The notes beneath the pieces are model-generated. The model did not search any database. It was not told where the DNA came from and was given only the letters and a program-made list of their open reading frames with translations. Made by a program: the position numbers and the translations under genes. Positions 36,027-43,870 of a stretch of DNA of 64,000 bases are shown piece after piece. Each line of letters starts with the position of its first letter. Position 1 is the first letter of the stretch. The stretch is from an uncultured Oscillospiraceae bacterium (GTDB taxonomy: Bacteria; Bacillota; Clostridia; Oscillospirales; Acutalibacteraceae), in NCBI GenBank assembly GCA_900543215.1, contig UQQR01000002.1:62001-126000 (forward strand), given 5' to 3'.

Positions 36027-36860
36027 ATGCCGCAAAATTTATATCAGGCAGCATGGATATTTTTGATATATGCGTTTTTGGGCTGGTGCTCAGAGGTTGC
36101 GTTTGCCGCGGTAAATAAGGGAAAGTTTGTAAACAGAGGCTTTTTAAACGGTCCCGTATGTCCTATTTACGGCTTCGGAATGCTTATTGTGGTAACTGCC
36201 TTGTGGGGACTTAAGGGAAATCTTATTTTACTGTTTTTAGGCTCCGCCGCGCTTACAACCGCCCTTGAATTTGTTACGGGCTTTGTGCTTGAAAAATTTT
36301 TCCACGATAAATGGTGGGACTATTCGGATATGCCCTTTAATATAAAGGGATATATATGCTTAAAGTTTACCGTTTTGTGGGGACTTGCGGCAACCTTTAT
36401 TGTGGGTGCCGTACACCGCTTTGTATATATGCTTATAGTAAAAATGCCCGCTGTACCGGGAATAATACTTCTTTCGGTTTTTGCGGCGGCGTTTATTACC
36501 GATTTTGTGATTACGGTAACGGAGCTTGCAAAGATGCCGAAAAAGCTTGGAGCGTTGCTTGAAGCGGAAAAGGCGCTTCGCGCTATTTCCGATAAAATCG
36601 GTGAAAACATAAGCGATACCACGATTGCCGCAAAGGAAAAGGGCAGCGAAATAGCTGTTGAAAACAAACCTAAGATAGATGAGCTTAAGGCAGAATACGA
36701 AAAGAAAAAGCAGGAATTTTCGGCGGCGTTCGAAAAAAGAAATTTTGTACACCGCCGTATAGTAAAAGCGTTCCCGAATCTTAAAAACGGGCGTTACAGC
36801 GCAGTTTATGAAAGAGCCGTTGCGCTTAAAAAGAAGGCGACGAATTGGAAAAAGCAATGA
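36027..36860 (+). CDS. PF06541-type membrane protein (putative ABC-transporter permease, CmpB-like)
   Basis: The 277-residue protein has an N-terminal membrane domain of about five helices with the family pattern YAFLGWCSEVAFAAVNKGKFVNRGFLNGPVCPIYGFG and KWWDYSDMPFNIKGYICLKF. A charged coiled-coil tail (about 165-277) probably lies in the cytoplasm. The family name is historical; no ATPase partner is nearby, so transport is unproven. A second member with reversed layout (coil first, membrane domain after) is encoded at 61560-62543. GGAGGG precedes the ATG. It ends with a 4-bp overlap with a small Cys-rich gene. Confidence 0.85.
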   Translation: MPQNLYQAAWIFLIYAFLGWCSEVAFAAVNKGKFVNRGFLNGPVCPIYGFGMLIVVTALWGLKGNLILLFLGSAALTTALEFVTGFVLEKFFHDKWWDYSDMPFNIKGYICLKFTVLWGLAATFIVGAVHRFVYMLIVKMPAVPGIILLSVFAAAFITDFVITVTELAKMPKKLGALLEAEKALRAISDKIGENISDTTIAAKEKGSEIAVENKPKIDELKAEYEKKKQEFSAAFEKRNFVHRRIVKAFPNLKNGRYSAVYERAVALKKKATNWKKQ

Positions 36861-37036
36861 AAAAAACAGCCTGCGAGAGCTGTGCTAACTATTTGTATGA
36901 CGAAGAAAGCAACTGTATGTACTGTGAAATAAATCTCGACGAGGACGAAATGCAGAGATTTTTGTCTTCACAGACATATAACTGCCCGTATTATAACTTT
37001 TATGATGAATACGGCATAGTAAGAAAGCAAAATTAG
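36857..37036 (+). CDS. Small Cys-rich DUF6472-like protein
   Basis: This 59-residue protein has CESCANYLYDEESNCMYCEINLDEDEM and later YNCPYYNFYDEYGIVRKQN. The five Cys residues are arranged CxxC-x10-CxxC plus one, suggesting a zinc knuckle. It looks like the DUF6472 family of Clostridia, of unknown function. The ATG at 36857 overlaps the upstream stop by 4 bp, so it is translationally coupled to the PF06541 membrane protein. It ends 10 bp before plsC. Confidence 0.8.
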   Translation: MKKTACESCANYLYDEESNCMYCEINLDEDEMQRFLSSQTYNCPYYNFYDEYGIVRKQN

Positions 37037-37046
37037 GAGCGGCATT

Positions 37047-37868
37047 ATGTTTTATGTGTATTTGGTGTTAAGCGCCGTGCTTATACCCGTGCTTGATAAT
37101 TTTTTTGATATTTTAAGACATCCGTACTCATGGTGGCTGGTTCCGGTGCTGTTTATTGCGTTTTTTTTAGGTCTTGTAATTCTGCACCTTGCCGTAACCT
37201 GTATATGGATAGCCACGGCAAATGTGAACAAGACGCCGAAGGGTACCGCCGCGTTCAGAAGGCTTGCAAACATAACGATACCGCTGCTCTTAAAGCTTAC
37301 ACGGGTAAGCGTTAAGGTTACGGGAATCGAAAGGGTAGACCCGGATAAAAGAATGCTGTTTGTGTGCAATCATCAGCACGATTTCGACCCTGTTATTATG
37401 CTTTCGGTTTTTCCCGATTCAAATTTGGGATTTATCGGGAAAAAGGACATATACAAAACTATGCCGTTTATAGCAAAAGCAATGCACAGGCTTTACTGCC
37501 TGCCGATAGACCGGGAAAATGACCGGGCGGCGGCAAAAACGGTAATAGAAGCGGCAAGAATTTTAAAATCGGGCAAGGCGTCGATAGGGCTTTTCCCCGA
37601 GGGCTATACAAGCAAGACCTGCGAGCTTCTGCCGTTCAGGAACGGTTCGTTTAAAATTGCCTACCGTGCAGGCGCCGATATTGCGGTATGCGCTATAAAT
37701 AATACAAGGTCCATTCCGAAGAGAATGTTCCTGCGGCATACCACGGTTGAACTCAGGGTACTTGATGTTATTCCTTATGAAAAATATAAGGATATGGCAA
37801 CGCATGAGTTGGGCGATATGATACACGCCGAAATGGAAACGGCGCTTGCCGAAATGCGCTCCGGTTGA
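37047..37868 (+). CDS. plsC: 1-acyl-sn-glycerol-3-phosphate acyltransferase-like protein
   Basis: The 273-residue membrane-associated protein has two N-terminal hydrophobic helices, then the PlsC motifs CNHQHDFDPVIML (catalytic His and Asp), IGKKDIYKTMPFIAKAMHRLYCLPIDRE, and GLFPEGYTSK. It transfers an acyl chain to lysophosphatidic acid to give phosphatidic acid. It is the last gene of the long plus-strand run. The typA promoter starts before the stop codon, and no terminator stands between, so read-through into typA is likely. Confidence 0.88.
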   Translation: MFYVYLVLSAVLIPVLDNFFDILRHPYSWWLVPVLFIAFFLGLVILHLAVTCIWIATANVNKTPKGTAAFRRLANITIPLLLKLTRVSVKVTGIERVDPDKRMLFVCNHQHDFDPVIMLSVFPDSNLGFIGKKDIYKTMPFIAKAMHRLYCLPIDRENDRAAAKTVIEAARILKSGKASIGLFPEGYTSKTCELLPFRNGSFKIAYRAGADIAVCAINNTRSIPKRMFLRHTTVELRVLDVIPYEKYKDMATHELGDMIHAEMETALAEMRSG

Positions 37869-37893
37869 CAAAAAAATCCGTGTATAGTATAAT
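37865..37893 (+). promoter_or_regulatory. Perfect consensus promoter of typA
   Basis: TTGACA (37865-37870), 17 bp, TATAAT (37888-37893); the -35 element overlaps the plsC stop codon. Confidence 0.9.
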
Positions 37894-37926
37894 ATTCGTT
37901 TGTACAGAAATAAAGGAAGTAAGAAT

Positions 37927-39750
37927 ATGGCTAAAATCGAAAATTTAAGAAACATAGCAATAATAGCGCATGTTGACCACGGCAAAACAACGCTTGTCGA
38001 CCAGCTTTTAAAGCAGAGCGGAACTTTCCGTACCAATGAAGCGGTAAACGAGAGAGTTATGGACTCAAACGACCTTGAAAGGGAAAGAGGAATAACCATA
38101 CTTTCAAAAAATACCAGCGTTATGTATAACGGCGTGCGTATAAATATAGTAGACACACCCGGACACGCCGATTTCGGCGGCGAGGTTGAACGCATTTTGC
38201 AGATGGTAGACGGCGTCTTGCTGCTTGTAGACGCATTCGAGGGTTGTATGCCGCAAACACGCTTTGTGCTTAAAAAGGCGCTGGCGCTCGGTAAAAAGGC
38301 GGTTGTGGTTATTAATAAGATTGACCGTCCCATGGCACGCCCGCACGAGGTTGTGGACGAGGTGCTTGATTTGTTTATAGAGCTCGGCGCCGATGAAGAT
38401 CAGATAGAATTCCCCGTTATTTTCGCTTCGGGCAGAGACGGATATGCTACATATTCGCCCGAAACACCCGGAACGGATATGAAGCCGCTTTTCGATGAAA
38501 TAATTAAAGAAATAGCTCCGCCCGAGGGGGATCCGGAAGCACCCTTGCAGATACTTTTCTCAAATATCGAGTATGACGATTACCTTGGCAGAATAGGCGT
38601 AGGCAGAGTTATAAGGGGTACTGTAAAGGTAGGACAGACTGTTGCACTGTGCCATAAGGACGGCACAACCTCGAATGTAAAGATTGCAAAGCTGTTTATG
38701 TACAGAGGCCTTAAGCGTGTAGAGGAGGAAAGCGCGTCTGTCGGGGATATTATTCAGGTTGCGGGTATTGCGGACCTTGAAATAGGCGAGACCGCCTGTT
38801 CTCCCGACTGTATCGAGCCGCTCCCCTTTGTAAAAATAGACGAGCCGACTCTTTCTATGAACTTTATGGTAAACAATTCGCCGTTTGCCGGTAAGGACGG
38901 TAAGTTTGTAACCTCAAGAAATTTGAGGGACCGTCTGTTCAAAGAGGTTATGACAAATGTAAGCCTCCGTGTTGAGGAGACAGATTCGGCGGATACCTTT
39001 AAGGTTTCGGGCAGAGGCGAGCTGCATCTTTCAATACTTATTGAAACAATGCGCCGTCAGGGCTATGAGTTTCAGGTATCTCCTCCGCAGGTTATTTATA
39101 AGCACGGCGAAAACGGCGAGCTTTTAGAGCCTATCGAGCTTCTTATGATAGAGGTTCCAGAGGAATATGTCGGAGCGGTAATGGAGCGTCTCGGCACCAG
39201 AAAAGCAGAAATTAAAAATATGGGTACCCGCGAAGGCGGTGCGTCTCACCTTGAATTTTTAATTCCGTCAAGGGGCCTCTTGGGTTACAGAGCGCACTTC
39301 CTTACAGATACCAACGGCAACGGAATAATGAGCCATGTGTTCGACAGCTATCAGCCGTTTAAGGGCGAGATAGAACAGCGTTCGACAGGCTCCATTATAG
39401 CGCACGAAACGGGCGAAGCTACAGGCTACGGTCTTTTCAATACCCAAAGCAGAGGTAAGCTGTTTATCGGGGCCGGAACTCCCGTTTATGAAGGTATGAT
39501 AGTCGGCGAAAACCCGAAAAATGAGGATATAGTCTGCAATGTATGTAAGAAAAAGCAGATGACAAATACCCGTGCGGCAGGTTCGGATGACGCACTGCGC
39601 CTTATTCCGCCGTCAAAGCTTTCGCTTGAGCAGTCGCTTGAATTTATAAAGGACGACGAATTGGTTGAGGTAACTCCCCATAATATCCGTTTAAGAAAAC
39701 GCATACTCAACAAGGAAGAAAGAATGAAAGCCGAGTCGAGAAAGAAATAA
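37927..39750 (+). CDS. typA: Ribosome-associated GTPase TypA/BipA
   Basis: The 607-residue translational GTPase has IAIIAHVDHGKTTLVDQLL (P loop), DLERERGITI (switch I), DTPGHADFGGEVER (switch II), NKIDRP, and the BipA-specific C-terminal domain with FLIPSRGLLGYRAHFLTDT and RSTGSIIAHETGEATGYGL. It aids 50S assembly and growth under stress. The ATG at 37927 has AAGGAAG upstream; nine codons of open frame before it have no ribosome site. The exonuclease gene begins on its last base. Confidence 0.97.
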   Translation: MAKIENLRNIAIIAHVDHGKTTLVDQLLKQSGTFRTNEAVNERVMDSNDLERERGITILSKNTSVMYNGVRINIVDTPGHADFGGEVERILQMVDGVLLLVDAFEGCMPQTRFVLKKALALGKKAVVVINKIDRPMARPHEVVDEVLDLFIELGADEDQIEFPVIFASGRDGYATYSPETPGTDMKPLFDEIIKEIAPPEGDPEAPLQILFSNIEYDDYLGRIGVGRVIRGTVKVGQTVALCHKDGTTSNVKIAKLFMYRGLKRVEEESASVGDIIQVAGIADLEIGETACSPDCIEPLPFVKIDEPTLSMNFMVNNSPFAGKDGKFVTSRNLRDRLFKEVMTNVSLRVEETDSADTFKVSGRGELHLSILIETMRRQGYEFQVSPPQVIYKHGENGELLEPIELLMIEVPEEYVGAVMERLGTRKAEIKNMGTREGGASHLEFLIPSRGLLGYRAHFLTDTNGNGIMSHVFDSYQPFKGEIEQRSTGSIIAHETGEATGYGLFNTQSRGKLFIGAGTPVYEGMIVGENPKNEDIVCNVCKKKQMTNTRAAGSDDALRLIPPSKLSLEQSLEFIKDDELVEVTPHNIRLRKRILNKEERMKAESRKK

Positions 39751-40646
39751 TGGAGTATATTATTCTTGACCTTGAGTGGGACAGCGCATATTCGGTAAAA
39801 TACAAAAGATTTATCAATCAGATTTTGCAGATAGGCGCCGTAAAGCTGGACGAGGCTTTTAATATTAAGGATACATTCCTTAAAACGGTCAGATCCTCCT
39901 TTTCAAAAAAAGTATCGGGCAGATTTGCGGGTCTTACGGGTATTACCACGGAAAAAATGCTTGCGGGCGTTCCGTTTGAGGAAGCGGTAGAGGATTATGA
40001 CAGGTGGGCGGCAGGCGATACCGTTACTATGACCTGGAGCGATTCAGACCTTTATTCAATCAAGGAAAACGAGGATTTCCTTTTAAACGGCAAAACCTTT
40101 ACAATAGGGAAATATCTTGATTTGCAGCGCTTTGTGCAGGGCGAATTAAGACTTATGGGGTATGAAGACAAAAATCAGATTTCCCTTTCGGCGGCGGCGG
40201 AGAAGCTCGGTGTGACCTATGAGGGACTTGAACTTCATACCGCGCGTGATGACAGCCTGCTTTGCGCCGCGCTTCTTAAAAGGTGCTATAACAGGGATAG
40301 ATTTTCGGCTCTTGTAAGGGATACCGCCGATCCGGAGTTTTATAAGCGGCTTAGGTTCAAGCCTTATTGTATTTCGGATATTAAGGACGAAAGAATAGAA
40401 AAAAGACAGCTTGAATTCAAGTGCGATAAATGCGGTAAAAAAGCAAAACGGACCTCAAAGTGGCGTTACCGCAACCGTTGGTTTGCGGCGAGATTCGAAT
40501 GTCCGTCCTGCGGCCGCCGCTTCTGCGGAAGGGTTACCTTTAAAAAGACTTACGACGATTTAAAGGTGCGCCGCCGTATATGCGAAATAAAGCCTAAACC
40601 GGAGAAATACGACAATGATATGCAGCCTGTGTCCGAGGGCGTGTAA
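39750..40646 (+). CDS. DEDDh 3'-5' exonuclease-domain protein with C-terminal zinc finger
   Basis: The 298-residue protein starts YIILDLEWDSAY with the first acidic pair of the DnaQ-like fold, followed by INQILQIGAVKLDE and, later, ELHTARDDSLLCAALL with the final His and Asp. The C-terminal 80 residues contain CDKCGKKAKRTSKWRYRNRWFA and FECPSCGRRFCGR. These four or five Cys in two pairs with many Arg form a likely zinc ribbon that would bind nucleic acid. The DNA or RNA substrate is unknown. It starts on the last base of typA and overlaps the radical SAM gene by 32 bp. Confidence 0.85.
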   Translation: MEYIILDLEWDSAYSVKYKRFINQILQIGAVKLDEAFNIKDTFLKTVRSSFSKKVSGRFAGLTGITTEKMLAGVPFEEAVEDYDRWAAGDTVTMTWSDSDLYSIKENEDFLLNGKTFTIGKYLDLQRFVQGELRLMGYEDKNQISLSAAAEKLGVTYEGLELHTARDDSLLCAALLKRCYNRDRFSALVRDTADPEFYKRLRFKPYCISDIKDERIEKRQLEFKCDKCGKKAKRTSKWRYRNRWFAARFECPSCGRRFCGRVTFKKTYDDLKVRRRICEIKPKPEKYDNDMQPVSEGV

Positions 40647-41490
40647 CGCTCTCAGAACCGACAACGAAAATTTAAACGGTTTTTGTAAAATGCCTTTGCT
40701 GCCGAGAGCGGCAAGGGCTGCTTTGCATTTTTGGGAGGAACCGTGCATAAGCGGCAGGGGCGGCTCCGGAACGGTCTTTTTTTCGGGCTGTAATCTTGAC
40801 TGCGCTTTTTGCCAGAATTGCGGCGTCTCTCATATGGGAGTCGGAAAGCCGATAACCTATGAAAGATTGGCGGATATATTTAAGGAGCTTGAGGAAAAGG
40901 GAGCCGAAAATATAAACCTTGTAACACCGAGCCATTATTGGCACGCGGTAATAAGGGCGCTTGAGATATATAAGCCCGATATCCCGATTGTGTATAATAC
41001 GGGCGGCTACGATACGGTAAACGCCGTCAGAGCGCTTAAGGGATATATTGATATTTACCTTACGGACTTGAAATACCTCACGGCGGACAGGGCTAAGATT
41101 TATTCCGGAGCGGAAAATTACCCCGAATATGCCGCGGCGTCCATTGCGGAGGAATACAAACAACAGCCCGTGTGCGTATTTAAAAACGGGATTATGCAAA
41201 AAGGCCTTATAATAAGGCATTTATTGCTTCCGCAGGGTACGAATGAGGCAATACGGGTGTTCGACTGGGTGAGAAAAAATACTCCCGGCGCATATTTCAG
41301 CATAATGAGCCAATACCTGCCGACGGGCAAGGCGGAGAATATGCCCGTAATTAACCGTCGGGTTACCAAAAGGGAGTACGAAAAGGTACTGTCTTATATA
41401 TGTGATACGGATTTTTCGAATGTTTATATACAGGAGCGTAAAAGCTCTGACGAAAGATTTATTCCCGAATTTAATTCGGAAGGAATATAA
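40615..41490 (+). CDS. Radical SAM protein, PflA-like
   Basis: The 291-residue protein has two Cys sites: CSLCPRAC near the start and the radical SAM triad in FFSGCNLDCAFCQNCGVS, the CxxxCxxC cluster that binds the iron-sulfur centre. INLVTPSHYWHAV and VYNTGGYDT follow. It belongs to the group loosely annotated as pyruvate formate-lyase activating enzyme-like (TM1552 type). Its target is unknown; no glycyl radical enzyme is encoded nearby. Its ATG lies 32 bp inside the exonuclease gene, after GGAG. Cotranscription with typA and the exonuclease is likely. Confidence 0.85.
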   Translation: MICSLCPRACNALRTDNENLNGFCKMPLLPRAARAALHFWEEPCISGRGGSGTVFFSGCNLDCAFCQNCGVSHMGVGKPITYERLADIFKELEEKGAENINLVTPSHYWHAVIRALEIYKPDIPIVYNTGGYDTVNAVRALKGYIDIYLTDLKYLTADRAKIYSGAENYPEYAAASIAEEYKQQPVCVFKNGIMQKGLIIRHLLLPQGTNEAIRVFDWVRKNTPGAYFSIMSQYLPTGKAENMPVINRRVTKREYEKVLSYICDTDFSNVYIQERKSSDERFIPEFNSEGI

Positions 41491-41503
41491 ACACCAAGTT
41501 TAT

Positions 41504-41532
41504 TTGACTTGTCTTTAAGTATATGTTATAAT
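41504..41532 (+). promoter_or_regulatory. Promoter of the XRE regulator, predicted to give leaderless mRNA
   Basis: TTGACT (41504-41509), 17 bp, TATAAT (41527-41532). The start codon ATG begins at 41539, seven bases after the -10 element, which is where transcription should start. There is no ribosome site. Confidence 0.8.
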
Positions 41533-41538
41533 CGACTT

Positions 41539-42111
41539 ATGGAAAATTTGAATTTAATTATCGCGAAAAATTTATCTGATTTAAGAAAACAAAATAAGCT
41601 TACCCAGCTTGAAGTCGCTGAAAAGCTCAATTATTCCGATAAGGCGGTGTCAAAGTGGGAACAGGGTGAGTCCTTGCCCGGTATAGAGGTTCTGTATCGG
41701 CTAAGCAGGCTTTACGGGGTAAGTCTTGATTATCTTACGGGGGACGAAAAGGCAGTAAAAGCAAATGACCCCACTCCGGTAGTAAGAAGCCGCCGCAGAA
41801 TTATAACCCTTTTGTCGGTGCTTGCGGTGTGGCTTACATCTACCGTGCTTTATATCGCTTTTGATATTGCGCTTAAAAAAGGCGTGTGGATGGTGTTTTG
41901 CTGGTCCGTCCCGATATCGCTTATCGTGGCTATTGTGTTTGATGTCGTATGGCATAAAAGCAGATTTTTGTTTTTGCTTATATCCTCCCTTGTGTGGTCG
42001 ATACTGCTGTGCTTCTGCCTCCAGTTTTTCAGCTATAATATATGGATAATACTTGCCGCGGGAATTCCGCTTCAGATTGCGGTTCTGCTTTGGCGCAAGC
42101 TTGTTAAATAG
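41539..42111 (+). CDS. XRE-family membrane-bound transcriptional regulator
   Basis: Residues 5-65 form a Cro/CI helix-turn-helix: IIAKNLSDLRKQNKLTQLEVAEKLNYSDKAVSKWEQGESLPGIEVL. After a short linker come four hydrophobic helices (about 88-198), so the regulator should sit in the membrane. Such proteins may sense envelope state; targets are unknown. The ATG at 41539 has no Shine-Dalgarno sequence and coincides with the expected transcription start, so the message is probably leaderless. A TTG ten codons upstream is unlikely as it lies within the promoter. ung follows after 12 bp. Confidence 0.88.
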   Translation: MENLNLIIAKNLSDLRKQNKLTQLEVAEKLNYSDKAVSKWEQGESLPGIEVLYRLSRLYGVSLDYLTGDEKAVKANDPTPVVRSRRRIITLLSVLAVWLTSTVLYIAFDIALKKGVWMVFCWSVPISLIVAIVFDVVWHKSRFLFLLISSLVWSILLCFCLQFFSYNIWIILAAGIPLQIAVLLWRKLVK

Positions 42112-42123
42112 GGGAACGGATTT

Positions 42124-42792
42124 ATGGTAAGGCTTAACAACGATTGGGACGACATCCTTAAGGATGAGTGGGAAAAGCCGTATTATAGGCAGCTGCATAA
42201 CTTTTTAAAGGAAGAGTATTCTACCCGCCGAATTTATCCCGATATGCACGACATATTCAACGCGCTTAAATACACCCCGTTTTCGAATACAAAGGTTTGT
42301 ATAATCGGGCAGGACCCTTATCACGGTCCGGGTCAGGCGCACGGACTTTGCTTTTCGGTTAAAAAGGGGGTTGCGCTGCCGCCGTCGCTTGTAAATATAT
42401 ACAAGGAAATAACAGATGATGTAGGCGTTACAATGCCGCCCTACGGCGATTTGACCGGTTGGGCAAAGCAGGGTATACTTTTGCTTAACACCGTGCTTAC
42501 GGTAAGAGCCGGAAGTCCCAACAGCCATAAGGACAAGGGTTGGGAAATTTTTACCGACCGTGTTATATCCGAGCTTAACAAAAAGGAAACTCCCGTTGTG
42601 TTTTTGCTTTGGGGCGCCAATGCCGAGAGAAAGGCAAGAATAATCACCAATCCTATTCATAAAAAGCTTATTACCGTTCATCCGAGTCCGCTTTCGGCTT
42701 ACAGAGGCTTTTTCGGATGCCGCCATTTTTCTAAAACGAATGAAATTTTAGAACAAAACGGATTGTCAAAAATAGAATGGAACAATATATAA
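42124..42792 (+). CDS. ung: Uracil-DNA glycosylase, family 1
   Basis: The 222-residue enzyme has the family 1 signatures: VCIIGQDPYHGPGQAHGLCFSV (water-activating Asp and His), GVALPPSLVNIYKEI, LLLNTVLTVRAGSPNSH and HPSPLSAYRGFFGCRHFS (the catalytic His loop). It removes uracil from DNA to start base excision repair. The length is typical. It is downstream of the XRE regulator gene by 12 bp. A strong terminator begins at the stop codon. Confidence 0.97.
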   Translation: MVRLNNDWDDILKDEWEKPYYRQLHNFLKEEYSTRRIYPDMHDIFNALKYTPFSNTKVCIIGQDPYHGPGQAHGLCFSVKKGVALPPSLVNIYKEITDDVGVTMPPYGDLTGWAKQGILLLNTVLTVRAGSPNSHKDKGWEIFTDRVISELNKKETPVVFLLWGANAERKARIITNPIHKKLITVHPSPLSAYRGFFGCRHFSKTNEILEQNGLSKIEWNNI

Positions 42793-42824
42793 AAAAACAG
42801 CCTGCGGAAGCAGGCTGTTTTTTT
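42791..42824 (+). terminator. Terminator of ung
   Basis: A 15-bp perfect stem (42791-42805 with 42810-42824) around a GGAA tetraloop, ending in seven T. The stop codon of ung overlaps the first bases. Confidence 0.95.
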
Positions 42825-42834
42825 GCGCATAAAG

Positions 42835-42944
42835 GTGAAAAAGAGCCGTATAAACGGCTCTTTTTCACTTTTAAGGGGTTTGAGGAGAGAACTTCTCTTT
42901 TGAAGAGAAAGTATACCAAATCGGGTGCGGCTCCCTTTTTGGTA
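42835..42944 (+). repeat. Three further stacked hairpins after ung
   Basis: The first is a perfect 15-bp stem (42835-42849 with 42854-42868, ATAA loop). The second is a perfect 7-bp stem TTCTCTT/AAGAGAA (42893-42899, 42903-42909). The third pairs TACCAAA (42914-42920) with TTTGGTA (42938-42944) and has an inner GGG/CCC pair. They contain no reading frame of note. With the ung terminator this makes four hairpins in 155 bp, resembling a dispersed intergenic repeat. Confidence 0.6.
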
Positions 42945-43075
42945 CGATTATATAATAAATTAAAATTTTTTCTTTTCTGTGAACTGATTTTAAATTTTTA
43001 GGGAATATAGTGTGTATAATTGTCCAATAATAATAAAGCGAACAAAATCGGCATAAATTGAAAGGACGGATAGAA

Positions 43076-43786
43076 ATGAAATATTCCGAATATCACTCTA
43101 AACCCAAAAAAAGCAATACCGCTTTTATTATAGTTACAGCTTGCTGTCTGCTTGCCATCGGCGGTGCTTCCTGGTTTGCGGCGGCTAATATAAACAAAAG
43201 AAAGATCGGTAACAGCAGTTCAAAGGAGGAGTCATCTTTTTCGCAAAGCATAGCGGATGATGTAAGCTCGATTCCGTCCGCACCCGAAAAGCCGAGTGAA
43301 AATGTCGGCAAAACCGTTTCGGACGAACCTTATCAGTCCTCGTCCGCGGTTTCGGATTTCTCTGATGAAAAGCCGGCCGCACAGGTATATACTATGCCGG
43401 TGCAGGGCGAAATATTAAAAAATTACAGTGAAAAAGAATTACAGTATTCCGCAACTTACGGCGATATGCGTATACACACAGGTATAGATATTGCCTGCGA
43501 GGAGGGTACGGTTATAAGTGCCTGCGGCGGCGGCACGGTAGCTAATATAGAGGAAAGCACCGCGCTCGGCGTAACTGTTACAATAGACCATGGCAACGGA
43601 ATAACCTCCAAATATTCAGCCGTTAAGGATTTAAAGGTTAAAAAAGGCGATAAAATCGCCGCAGGGGACGGTATAGGCACAGTAACAACCGTGCCGGGAG
43701 AGTGCGCAGATCAGAGCCATTTGCATTTTGAGGTGTGCAAAAACGAACAGCCGACGTCTCCGCTTTCTGTTCTGGGACTTAAATAA
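43076..43786 (+). CDS. Membrane-anchored M23 family peptidase (SpoIIQ-like layout)
   Basis: The 236-residue protein has one membrane helix (about 17-40), a Ser/Glu-rich linker of about 60 residues, and a LytM/M23 domain with HTGIDIACEEGTVISACGGGTV and QSHLHFEV. These include both zinc-binding motifs (HxxxD and HxH), so it should be an active peptidoglycan endopeptidase. The small size, N-terminal anchor and short domain resemble SpoIIQ, the forespore protein of the engulfment channel, but the match is by layout only. AAAGGACGG precedes the ATG at 43076. The gene stands alone between terminators. Confidence 0.85.
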   Translation: MKYSEYHSKPKKSNTAFIIVTACCLLAIGGASWFAAANINKRKIGNSSSKEESSFSQSIADDVSSIPSAPEKPSENVGKTVSDEPYQSSSAVSDFSDEKPAAQVYTMPVQGEILKNYSEKELQYSATYGDMRIHTGIDIACEEGTVISACGGGTVANIEESTALGVTVTIDHGNGITSKYSAVKDLKVKKGDKIAAGDGIGTVTTVPGECADQSHLHFEVCKNEQPTSPLSVLGLK

Positions 43787-43825
43787 TTATCCTGCCCCCG
43801 TGATTTAAGCCGTTTAGGGGCAAAA

Positions 43826-43862
43826 AAAGGAACTGTGGACTTTTTGTCCGCAGTTCCTTTTT
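43826..43862. terminator. Bidirectional terminator between M23 peptidase and phosphoglucomutase
   Basis: A 15-bp stem (43826-43840 with 43846-43860, one G-T pair), TTTTT loop, T- and A-runs on both sides, between convergent genes. Confidence 0.92.
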
Positions 43863-43870
43863 AATATAAT

